Origin: Kluyvera sichuanensis
GTDB lineage: Bacteria > Pseudomonadota > Gammaproteobacteria > Enterobacterales > Enterobacteriaceae
Direction of reading: 5' to 3'
NCBI RefSeq assembly: GCF_014218705.1
Contig: NZ_JABBJF010000036.1
Coordinates: 1-46,185, forward strand
DNA: 46,185 nucleotides
The notes under the pieces are model-generated. The model did not search any database. It saw nothing but the letters and a program-made list of their open reading frames with translations, and was not told the DNA's origin. Shown here piece by piece: positions 39,087 to 46,185 of the stretch (the first letter of the stretch is position 1; every line of letters begins with the position of its first letter). The translations under genes and the position numbers were made by a program.

Positions 39087-39455
39087 CCCTGCTCCGCAAA
39101 GGGCAATCAACCTGGCGTCGGTCTTATCTATGGCTGTAATAGCCTACGCCGTTTAATGTGTATTACCCACTGATTTTACGAACATTTTCCTTACTATCTA
39201 ATAGTTTTACTCCTTATTTACAGGCTTGGGTAAAATTTATCAGGCGAAACATCCATAAAACTCATCACATGAATATTATTCAATATATATATACATCTAT
39301 TATTCTACGTAATAAGTGGATCATTAGTCGCGCCTGTTATATATTCAGGTGCAGTTAAATTTCAATGTAGTTTTTCGAACACATGGATAGTTTCGGAAGA
39401 GCATGACTCATGTTTCGTCATGTATGCATTTGTAAAAACAATAAAGGAATATCTC
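39087..39455. other. Intergenic region upstream of ybdO
   Basis: About 370 bp, increasingly AT-rich toward ybdO (for example the TATATATA stretch at 39283-39294). No reading frame was recognised. In E. coli dsbG occupies the ahpC-ybdO interval; no dsbG remnant could be made out here. Confidence 0.45.
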
Positions 39456-40358
39456 ATGGCAAATCTTTACAACCTAAAGCGTTTTGACCTTAATTTACTC
39501 ATTATTTTTGAATGTATATACCAGAACTTGAGTATTAGTAAGGCAGCGCAAACGTTATTTATTACGCCTTCAGCCGTTAGCCAGTCGTTGCAGCGACTCC
39601 GCGTCCAGTTAAACGACCCGCTTTTTGTGCGCGCTGGTAAAGGTATAACGCCAACGACCGTAGCCGATAACCTGCACTTACATCTTGAAGATAATCTTAA
39701 CGGTCTTGAACAGACTATTAACATTATGGGTAAAGCTGACCTCAGAAGACGTTTTGTGGTATATGGCCCGCAGCTTCACGCCCAGCCTAAGCTCAATCAA
39801 TTTATGAACATTCTTCTTGAAGATAGAAATCTTGAGGTGGTTTATCACGATACAGCGACAGAAACCGAAGACATTGAAGAAATAATGAATTATCGCAAGG
39901 CTGACGTGGTATTTACCCTGCAACAGCATAGTAATCGTTCATTGGTTTGTGTACCGTTTAGCGAAGCCCAACTCATCCTGGCCTGCAGTCAGAACCATCC
40001 ACGATTGGGCGACAGCGCAACATCAGAGCAACTTTCACAAGAACGATTCACTCTATATCAGGCACGTGAACATCAGATTAAAGAATTTCAGAAGGCCAAT
40101 GATTCCGCACAATTAACAGAGAGAGACATTGCGTTCACCTCATCGTCATTAATGGCTATTTTTAACACTCTTAACCACAGTGATTTAGTCGGTATTGTGC
40201 CGAAATTTGCATTCGAGCTTTTAAAAGATGTGCTAACACTAAAAGAAATCTCAACAAAAATAATATTACCTTCATTCCCAATATACATGATTTACAGCCG
40301 TTCATCGATGAGTCTTCCCTTCTTTTCTAAGATTATAGAAAAAACAAAGAACCTCTAA
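39456..40358 (+). CDS. ybdO: LysR-family transcriptional regulator YbdO
   Basis: Putative DNA-binding regulator of 300 residues, the length of E. coli YbdO (also called CitR). Winged helix-turn-helix at about 8-68 (FDLNLLIIFECIYQNLSISK, ITPSAVSQSLQRLR, DPLFVRAGKGITPTT); the remaining effector domain is much less conserved. The ATG at 39456 has AAAGGA upstream. The gene and its flanks are noticeably more AT-rich than its neighbours, as is common for H-NS-silenced LeuO-like regulators. Targets unknown; its HTH closely resembles that of ybeF in this window. Confidence 0.88.
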   Translation: MANLYNLKRFDLNLLIIFECIYQNLSISKAAQTLFITPSAVSQSLQRLRVQLNDPLFVRAGKGITPTTVADNLHLHLEDNLNGLEQTINIMGKADLRRRFVVYGPQLHAQPKLNQFMNILLEDRNLEVVYHDTATETEDIEEIMNYRKADVVFTLQQHSNRSLVCVPFSEAQLILACSQNHPRLGDSATSEQLSQERFTLYQAREHQIKEFQKANDSAQLTERDIAFTSSSLMAIFNTLNHSDLVGIVPKFAFELLKDVLTLKEISTKIILPSFPIYMIYSRSSMSLPFFSKIIEKTKNL

Positions 40359-40491
40359 TACATTCACAAAATAAATACATCACCATCATAAATAAAAATA
40401 CTGCATGTATTATCTTATTTATTACTTCTCATAACAGCGTACTATAATCAGCACCTTATTAGACATCATCGCCATAAAGGATTGCTGATTT

Positions 40492-41715
40492 ATGTCAATC
40501 ATCAAACTCCCCTTGCCTCTCTCCGTTCTGGAGGCAAGTCGGGAACGGATAAGCTGGACGTTGAATAACCTCCCCCGCGTTTGTATCTCTTTTTCCGGCG
40601 GGAAAGATTCTACGGTCATGCTGCATTTAGCCGCCGAACAGGCGCGCCAATCTGGCAAAAAATTCAGCGTGCTGTTTATTGATTGGGAAGCTCAGTTCTC
40701 CTATACCATCAATCATTGTCAAAAATTACGCACGCTGTATTGCGACGTGATTGACACTTTTTATTGGGTTGCCTTGCCGCTCACCACCCAAAATTCACTC
40801 ACCCAATTCAACCCTGAGTGGCAGTGCTGGGAGCCGGGGGCAGAATGGGTCAGGCAGCCGCCTGAAGATGCCATTACCGACCCCGATTTTTTTCCCTTTT
40901 ATGAGCCAGGCATGAGCTTCGAACTGTTCGTACAAAAGTTTGCCGATTGGTTTTCCCAGCAGCGTCCCGCCGCCGTGATGGTCGGTATTCGCGCCGACGA
41001 GTCCTACAACCGCTTTCTGACTATTGCCTCGCAGCGAAAGCGCCGCTTTGCCGATGATAAACCCTGGACGACCGTTGCACCGGGCAATCATGCCTAGTAC
41101 GTCTATCCGATCTATGACTGGAAAACGGCGGATATCTGGACCTGGTTTGCCAAAAGCAAGCTGCCCTATAACCCGCTCTACGACCTGATGCATCAGGCGG
41201 GCGTGCCGCTGCGCTATATGCGTATCTGCGAACCCTTTGGCCCGGAGCAGCGGCAAGGGCTGTGGCTTTATCACGTCCTGGAGCCTGAACGCTGGGCCGC
41301 AATGTGCCAGCGGGTCAGCGGCGTCCACAGCGGCGGGATCTATGCCGGGCAGGATAACCAGTTCTACGGCCATCGGAAAATCGAAAAGCCGCAGCATCAT
41401 AGCTGGCGCAGTTACGCCCATTTTCTGCTGTATAGCATGCCGGAAGCCACCGCCGACCACTATCGCAATAAGATCGCCGTCTATCTTCACTGGTATCAAA
41501 AGCAGGGATGGGAAGATATCCCAGACAGCCAGGAGAAAGACCTCGGCTCTAAAGACGTTCCGTCGTGGCGACGAATCTGCAAAGTCTTATTAAACAATGA
41601 TTATTGGTGCCGGATGCTCTCTTTCAGCCCAACAAAAGCTAGCCACTACCAACGCTACCGCAAGCGCATGGCACAGAAGCGTCAACAATGGGGGTTACTA
41701 TGCAACAAAAACTGA
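40492..41715 (+). pseudogene. ybdN: PAPS reductase-like protein YbdN, interrupted by an amber codon
   Basis: The frame reads from ATG 40492 to TGA 41715 (407 codons) with one internal TAG at 41095-41097 (codon 202). The N-terminal part holds the adenine-nucleotide alpha-hydrolase P-loop VCISFSGGKDSTVMLH and matches E. coli YbdN and the IbrA family. The downstream part continues in the same frame (YVYPIYDWKTADIWTWFAKS, then RICEPFGPEQRQGLW). A tryptophan sits at the stop position in relatives as recalled, so TGG to TAG is the likely change. No suppressor tRNA is seen; the two tRNA-Gln here are wild type. Biochemical function is unknown even for the intact protein. Overlaps ybdM by 16 nt. Confidence 0.85.
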
Positions 41716-42326
41716 TTACGCAGCTGCAAGGCTATCTACAGACCTTATCGGACGAAGAGAAGATTGATGCGATTAATCAGTTTCGGCAGGCTTTGCACGA
41801 GGAGAGCCCGTTTCGCGACCAGCCGATTGACTGCGTGCTGTGGGTGAAAGAGGAGCGGGTTTCACCGAATGACTACAACCCCAACAATATGGCGCCGCCG
41901 GAAAAACGCCTGCTCACCAAATCGCTGGAAGCCGACGGTTTTACTCAACCGATTGTGGTGATTGAGAAAAACAGCAACGCCTATGAGATTGTCGATGGTT
42001 TCCACCGCCATCTGCTGTCGCAGTCAAAAGCCGCGCTGAAAAAACGCCTACAGGGCTATTTGCCGATTACCCAGCTAGAAAATAGCGACCATTCGCAGCC
42101 GTCACGGATGGCGGCCACCGTTCGTCATAACCGCGCACGCGGTCGCCACCAGATAGGCGCAATGTCCGATATCGTGCGCGAACTGAGCCAGCTCGGATGG
42201 AATGATGAGAAAATCGGTCAGGAGCTGGGCATGGACGCCGATGAAATTCTGCGTCTTAAACAAATTAACGGCCTGTGCGAACTATTCGGCAATCGCCAGT
42301 ACTCACAGGCCTGGACGGTCAAATAG
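41700..42326 (+). CDS. ybdM: ParB/sulfiredoxin-fold protein YbdM
   Basis: 208-residue protein of the ParB-like nuclease/sulfiredoxin superfamily (IbrB-related). The N-terminal region (about 40-120) has WVKEERVSPNDYNPNNMAPPE and YEIVDGFHRHLL, the ParB-type motif. The C-terminal helical part contains RMAATVRHNRARGRHQIGAM and an HTH-like KIGQELGMDADEILRLKQ. The ATG at 41700 is preceded by TGGGGG and overlaps the ybdN end, so the pair is coupled. Function unknown; always seen beside ybdN in relatives as recalled. Its stop codon directly abuts that of ybdL. Confidence 0.9.
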   Translation: MQQKLITQLQGYLQTLSDEEKIDAINQFRQALHEESPFRDQPIDCVLWVKEERVSPNDYNPNNMAPPEKRLLTKSLEADGFTQPIVVIEKNSNAYEIVDGFHRHLLSQSKAALKKRLQGYLPITQLENSDHSQPSRMAATVRHNRARGRHQIGAMSDIVRELSQLGWNDEKIGQELGMDADEILRLKQINGLCELFGNRQYSQAWTVK

Positions 42327-43487
42327 CTACAGGCGACACAGACGCTCGGCGGCGGCCAGCAGCGTCGTTTCCTGCTTGGCAAAGCACAGGCGAATCAGCT
42401 TATGCGGGAACGACGCCGCGCAGAAGACCGACAGCGGGATCGCCGCCACGCCAATTTCAGTGGTCAGCCATTGGCAAAAGCTCACATCATCAAGTTCGGA
42501 AATAGCGCTGTAGTCCGCCAGCAGGAAGTAGGTACCTTCGCAGGGCAGCAGCTTCAGTCGGCTCTGGCTTAGCGCATCGATGAACAGGTCACGGCGCGCC
42601 CGATAAAAATCGGGCAGTTGGCGGTAGTGCTCAGGTTCGGCCCGCAGCATATCCGCCAGCGCCAGCTGTGCCGGGGTATTGACGGCAAAGGTCAGATATT
42701 GGTGCACCTTACGCAGCTCGGCGCTTATCGGCGCGGGCGCGACGCAGTACCCCACCTTCCAGCCGGTCATATGATAGGTCTTGCCAAACGATGAAACCGC
42801 CACCGCCCGCTCGCGAAGCTGCGGGTGCGCCAGCACGCTGGCGTGTCCGGCTTCGCTAAAGCAGATATGTTCATACACTTCATCGCTGAGTACGTAGATT
42901 TCTCGCTCAGCAATGGCCTGCCATAGCGCCTCAAAATCGGCCGCCTGCCATACGGTGGCTGAGGGGTTATGCGGAGTATTGAGAATAACCAGCCGGGTTT
43001 TATCGCTCAACGTGTCGGCAAATGCCTGCCAGTCGACGCGAAAGTGCGGCGGCTGCAGCGCGATACGCTTCACGATGCCACCGGAAAGCTCAACCGCCGG
43101 CGCATAGCTGTCATAGCTTGGGTCGAAGCAGATAACCTCATCGCCGTCGCGCACCAGCGCGGTAATCGCCGCGTAAAGCGCTTCTGTCGCTCCGGCGGTG
43201 ACCGTAATCTCATTATTCACGTCCGGCGAGTGGCCATACAGCGCCTGCGTTTTCTCGGCAATCGCTTCACGCAGCGCCAGCGCGCCGGTCATCGGCGCGT
43301 ATTGGTTTGCGCCCGCGGCGACATGGTGCGCCAGCCGTGCCTGAAGGTAAGTGGGGCCGTCAAAATCGGGGAAGCCCTGTGAAAGGTTGATCGCCTGGTG
43401 CTGCTGCGCCAGCGCGCTCATCTGGGTGAAAATGGTGGTGCCGAGGTTGGGTAGCTTGCTTTGTGGGATGAGTTGCTTATTCGTCAT
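42327..43487 (-). CDS. ybdL: Methionine aminotransferase YbdL
   Basis: PLP-dependent fold-type I aminotransferase with preference for methionine, also histidine and phenylalanine, converting them to 2-oxo acids. 386 residues: the N-terminal INLSQGFPDFDGP segment, the cofactor-contacting NTPHNPSATVW (near 176), the SDEVYEH Asp/Tyr (near 205), the Schiff-base Lys in SSFGKTYHMTGWKVGY (near 237) and the substrate Arg in KLIRLCFAK (near 370). The upstream region carries a promoter and tandem met boxes, suggesting MetJ control. Tail-to-tail with ybdM, with no intergenic bases. Confidence 0.95.
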   Translation of the reverse strand: MTNKQLIPQSKLPNLGTTIFTQMSALAQQHQAINLSQGFPDFDGPTYLQARLAHHVAAGANQYAPMTGALALREAIAEKTQALYGHSPDVNNEITVTAGATEALYAAITALVRDGDEVICFDPSYDSYAPAVELSGGIVKRIALQPPHFRVDWQAFADTLSDKTRLVILNTPHNPSATVWQAADFEALWQAIAEREIYVLSDEVYEHICFSEAGHASVLAHPQLRERAVAVSSFGKTYHMTGWKVGYCVAPAPISAELRKVHQYLTFAVNTPAQLALADMLRAEPEHYRQLPDFYRARRDLFIDALSQSRLKLLPCEGTYFLLADYSAISELDDVSFCQWLTTEIGVAAIPLSVFCAASFPHKLIRLCFAKQETTLLAAAERLCRL

Positions 43488-43523
43488 TCTTCGTCTGCCG
43501 CTCGTGATGCCAAAGTTAACATC

Positions 43524-43551
43524 AATATAACACGGCGAACGTGTTTGGCAA
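43524..43551 (-). promoter_or_regulatory. Promoter of ybdL with an internal palindrome
   Basis: Minus strand: TTGCCA (complement of 43546-43551), a 16-bp spacer, TATATT (complement of 43524-43529). The spacer contains most of a palindrome, AACACG-TTCGC-CGTGTT (43529-43545), which could be an additional operator. Confidence 0.6.
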
Positions 43552-43554
43552 TCA

Positions 43555-43570
43555 AGACGTTTAGATGTCT
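43555..43570 (-). promoter_or_regulatory. Tandem met boxes (MetJ operator) upstream of ybdL
   Basis: AGACGTTT-AGATGTCT on the plus strand: two adjacent 8-mers, each matching the MetJ consensus AGACGTCT at seven of eight positions. They lie directly upstream of the ybdL -35 element and 10 nt beyond the ybdD stop codon. Two boxes are the minimum for cooperative MetJ binding. Confidence 0.65.
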
Positions 43571-43579
43571 AAATAAACG

Positions 43580-43777
43580 TTAGCAACATTTCGCGCCGCC
43601 CTTCCCGCCGTAGCGCGCGTCCTGACGATCGCGGAAAAATTCTTCGTAGGTCATCGGCGTCTGGTCCGGGTGCGTGATGCGCATGTGTTCAACATAATTG
43701 TCGTAGTCCGGCACGCCAATCATCATTTTAGCGGCCTGGCCGAGGTATTTTCCGGCTTTCGAAAGCGTATCAAACAT
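43580..43777 (-). CDS. ybdD: YbdD/YjiX family small protein YbdD
   Basis: 65-residue protein of the DUF466 family, always encoded after a CstA/BtsT-type transporter and thought to assist it. The conserved [14 protein letters not shown]...[26 protein letters not shown] block fills nearly the whole chain and ends KCC. Separated from cstA by a 78-bp gap holding a REP element. In E. coli ybdH lies near here; it is missing. Confidence 0.93.
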   Translation of the reverse strand: MFDTLSKAGKYLGQAAKMMIGVPDYDNYVEHMRITHPDQTPMTYEEFFRDRQDARYGGKGGAKCC

Positions 43778-43797
43778 CGTTTTTATCCTTTGGGTAA

Positions 43798-43826
43798 GCC
43801 CGGCGTCGCTGCGCTCGGCCGGGCTA
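43798..43826. repeat. REP element between cstA and ybdD
   Basis: GCCCGGCGTCGCTGCGCTCG followed by GCCGGGCTAC, the same family as at 10984-11008 and 46142-46170. It lies inside the cstA-ybdD transcript and could form a hairpin that shields the cstA mRNA 3' end. Confidence 0.88.
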
Positions 43827-43855
43827 CAACTTCATTAAACCACGCGCAAATGAAA

Positions 43856-45961
43856 TTAGTGCGCGCGTTTCGCCTGCGCCACCAGATTCTCCGCATCCGC
43901 CGGCATCGGCTCATACGGGGTCTCTTTCGCCGTCGGTTTATCCTCTTTCAATGCCGCCAGTGCGGTTTTGAGTGAGAACAATGCCAGCACGACCACCACC
44001 ACCATAAAGAAGATGGTCAGCCCGGCATCAAGACGGTTGTTGAACACCAGCTGCGCCAGCTGCGATTCGGTGTACTGCGGCGGAATGTTGCCGCTGTCGA
44101 TCATCGCCTGGAACTTGTTGGCAATCGCCAGGAAGCCTACGCGGGTGTCTTCGCTGAACGACTTCTGCCAGCCCGCTACCAGCGTACACACCAGCAACCA
44201 CGAGGTTGGTACCAGCGCAACCCACGCGTAGCGCTGACGTTTCATCTTGAACAGTACCACCGCACAGAGCATCAGCGCCATACCCGCCAGCATCTGGTTC
44301 GCGATACCGAACAGCGGCCACAGGGTGTTAATGCCGCCCAGCGGGTCAACCACCCCTTGATGCAGGAAGTAACCCCAGGCCAGCACGCACAGTGCCGTTG
44401 CCAGCAGGTTAGCGGGCAGAGAATCCGTACGTTTAAGCCCTGGATTGATAACGCCCAGCAGGTCTTGCAGCATAAAGCGCGCCGCACGGGTACCCGCATC
44501 CACCGCCGTCAGAATAAACAGCGCTTCAAACAGAATGGCAAAGTGATACCAGAACGACACATCCATCAGGCCGCCCAGCGCCCCGTGAAGGATATAGGCC
44601 ATCCCCACCGCCAGCGTCGGCGCACCGCCCGCACGAGAAATGATCGACTGCTCACCGACTTCGTTGGCAATCTGATGCAGCAGGTCCGGCGTCACCGCAA
44701 AGCCCCAACTACTGACGACCTGCGCCGCAGAAGCCACCACGTCGACGGTCCCGGCTGGTGCCAGCATCGCCATCGGGCTGTTCATCGCAAAGTAAACGCC
44801 AGGATCGATAATACAGGCAGAAACCAGCGCCATGATGGCGACGAAGGATTCCATCAGCATACCGCCGTAGCCGATAAAGCAGGCCTGATTTTCGTTCGCC
44901 AGCATCTTCGGCGTGGTGCCGGAGGCAATCAGCGCGTGGAAACCAGAAACCGCGCCGCAGGCGATGGTGATAAACAGGAACGGGAACAGGTCGCCAGTCC
45001 ACACCGGGCCGGTACCATCAACAAATTTGGTCAGCGCTGGCATGGTCAGCGTTGGACGCATAATCAGAATACCAATCGCCAGCCCAACGATAGTGCCGAT
45101 TTTCAGGAAGGTAGAAAGGTAGTCGCGCGGTGCCAGCAGCAGCCATACCGGCAGCACAGAAGCCACAAAGCCGTAGCCCACCAGCATCCAGGTCAGCTGT
45201 ACGCCGGTATAATCAAACCACGGTGCCCAGGTTTCGCTTGCCGCCACCCAGCCGCCGGAAATAATCGCAAACACCAGCAGCACCAGACCAATAACCGACA
45301 CTTCGCCAATGCGTCCCGGACGCAGATAGCGAATATAAATCCCCATAAACAGCGCCAGCGGAATGGTAAAGGCCACGGTATAGGTTCCCCACGGGCTGTG
45401 GGTCAGCGCTTTTACCACGATCATCGCCAGCACCGCCAGAATGATCACCATGATCATAAAGGTCGCCACCAACGCAATGACGCCAGCGACCGGCCCCATC
45501 TCCTCTTTCACCAGCTCACCCAGCGAACGACCATCGCGACGGGTGGAAACGAACAGCACCATAAAGTCCTGGACCGCACCGGCCAGCACCACCCCGGCTA
45601 ACAGCCAGAGCATGCCTGGCAGGTAACCCATTTGCGCCGCCAGCACCGGCCCTACCAGCGGGCCCGCCCCGGCAATCGCCGCAAAGTGGTGACCAAACAG
45701 TACTTTTTTGTCCGTTGGTACATAGTCTAGACCGTCGTTATGACGCACGGCAGGCGTCATGCGCGTCGGGTCAACCTGCAGCACCTTTTTGGCAATATAG
45801 AGGCCGTAAAAACGGTAGGCGATGAGATAAACGCAGACCGCCGCCACGACGATCCACAATGCGTTTATCTGTTCACCACGATTGAGGGCGATGTAGCCCA
45901 GGGCAAACGCTCCGACAATGGAGAGTAACGCCCATATAAGGTATTTCCCTGAATTGTTCAT
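43856..45961 (-). CDS. cstA: Carbon-starvation membrane transporter CstA
   Basis: Inner-membrane transporter of 701 residues with about 16-18 hydrophobic helices; reported roles are uptake of peptides and of pyruvate under carbon starvation. Conserved segments include DYVPTDKKVLFGHHFAAIAGAGPLVGP (about 78-105), GAVQDFMVLFVSTRRDGRSLGEL and GAVSGFHALIASGTTPKMLANE. The C terminus is a charged cytoplasmic tail. The ATG is preceded by a GGA in ACGGACAATAACT. In E. coli cstA is activated by CRP and repressed post-transcriptionally by CsrA; a CRP-like site lies upstream here. Confidence 0.97.
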   Translation of the reverse strand: MNNSGKYLIWALLSIVGAFALGYIALNRGEQINALWIVVAAVCVYLIAYRFYGLYIAKKVLQVDPTRMTPAVRHNDGLDYVPTDKKVLFGHHFAAIAGAGPLVGPVLAAQMGYLPGMLWLLAGVVLAGAVQDFMVLFVSTRRDGRSLGELVKEEMGPVAGVIALVATFMIMVIILAVLAMIVVKALTHSPWGTYTVAFTIPLALFMGIYIRYLRPGRIGEVSVIGLVLLVFAIISGGWVAASETWAPWFDYTGVQLTWMLVGYGFVASVLPVWLLLAPRDYLSTFLKIGTIVGLAIGILIMRPTLTMPALTKFVDGTGPVWTGDLFPFLFITIACGAVSGFHALIASGTTPKMLANENQACFIGYGGMLMESFVAIMALVSACIIDPGVYFAMNSPMAMLAPAGTVDVVASAAQVVSSWGFAVTPDLLHQIANEVGEQSIISRAGGAPTLAVGMAYILHGALGGLMDVSFWYHFAILFEALFILTAVDAGTRAARFMLQDLLGVINPGLKRTDSLPANLLATALCVLAWGYFLHQGVVDPLGGINTLWPLFGIANQMLAGMALMLCAVVLFKMKRQRYAWVALVPTSWLLVCTLVAGWQKSFSEDTRVGFLAIANKFQAMIDSGNIPPQYTESQLAQLVFNNRLDAGLTIFFMVVVVVLALFSLKTALAALKEDKPTAKETPYEPMPADAENLVAQAKRAH

Positions 45962-46079
45962 AGTTATTGTCCGTATCAGTAGCAGAGGATGTTACATTTT
46001 GTGTCCATAGCAAGCACACTTGATTTAACAACCTTGAAACGAATATGAACAGGAACAACACCCGACATTTACATCACAT

Positions 46080-46095
46080 TGTTAACGGGATCACT
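46080..46095 (-). promoter_or_regulatory. Candidate CRP-binding site upstream of cstA
   Basis: Minus strand AGTGA-TCCCGT-TAACA matches TGTGA-N6-TCACA at four of five positions in each half. It is 119-134 bp upstream of the cstA ATG. cstA is a known CRP-dependent gene in E. coli. The exact spacing to the start site cannot be fixed from sequence. Confidence 0.45.
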
Positions 46096-46141
46096 TAAGT
46101 CAGAAAAACGGATGAGAGATGGCGGAGGAAATTGAGAGATT

Positions 46142-46170
46142 CCCGGCGGCGCTTCGCTTGGCCGGGCTAC
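46142..46170. repeat. REP element upstream of cstA
   Basis: CCCGGCGGCGCTTCGCTTGG followed by CCGGGCTAC, near-identical to 12053-12081. It lies at the window edge; it may belong to a BIME continuing outside. Confidence 0.85.
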
Positions 46171-46185
46171 GCCTCGAATTGTAGC

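Noticed and set aside
38921-39106. 61-codon minus-strand frame as a real small gene
   Set aside because: TTG start with an in-frame stop immediately before it and no Shine-Dalgarno sequence; kept only as part of the structured-RNA or relic hypothesis.
44357-45601. 414-codon plus-strand frame opposite cstA
   Set aside because: Antisense shadow of a strongly conserved membrane protein; very rich in His, Arg and Gln and without homology.

Overview
The window is chromosomal DNA of a member of the Enterobacteriaceae, in the Escherichia/Citrobacter/Enterobacter/Klebsiella neighbourhood. Almost every protein reads as a close relative of an E. coli K-12 protein, and the gene order follows the E. coli glnVX-ubiF to cstA segment (displayed inverted), with several E. 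coli-specific blocks missing. The genus cannot be settled from this sequence alone. REP/BIME elements and one ERIC element, both typical of enterobacteria, lie between genes. No prophage, insertion sequence or CRISPR array was seen.

Layout. 1-230: two identical tRNA-Gln(CUG) genes and their terminator. 300-7261: ubiF, miaB and the ybeZ-ybeY-ybeX-lnt cluster (ubiquinone, tRNA modification, ribosome/RNA maturation, lipoprotein acylation). 7262-12046: the gltIJKL glutamate/aspartate ABC transporter with a sigma-54 promoter, a GcvB-type C/A-rich leader and the SroC sRNA region, followed by rihA. 12128-25985: ybeL and a long run of mostly co-directional housekeeping genes: leuS, lptE, holA, nadD, cobC, rsfS, rlmH, mrdA, mrdB, rlpA, dacA, ybeD, lipB. 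Translation, LPS export, replication, NAD synthesis and the rod-shape/peptidoglycan machinery are packed together here. 26293-31245: ybeF (LysR), lipA, tatE, ybeM, crcB, cspE, pagP. 31922-36313: dcuC, rna, an alpha/beta hydrolase, rnk, uspG. 36419-38795: ahpF and ahpC with an ERIC element between them. 38796-39455: a gap that carries an unexplained minus-strand hairpin/terminator cluster. 39456-46185: ybdO (LysR), an amber-interrupted ybdN, ybdM, ybdL with a MetJ-type operator, ybdD and cstA.

Compared with E. coli K-12 (from memory), the hscC/djl/ybe block between rihA and ybeL, the cit operon between dcuC and rna, ybdR, dsbG and ybdH are absent. An alpha/beta hydrolase is present between rna and rnk. 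ybeM, broken in K-12, is intact here.

Most noteworthy: (1) ybdN has a single in-frame TAG in an otherwise complete reading frame; (2) a tandem met box lies next to the ybdL promoter; (3) gltI has a near-perfect sigma-54 promoter with NtrC-like dyads downstream; (4) an orphan structured minus-strand RNA candidate lies at about 38961-39071; (5) an ERIC element abuts the ahpC stop codon.
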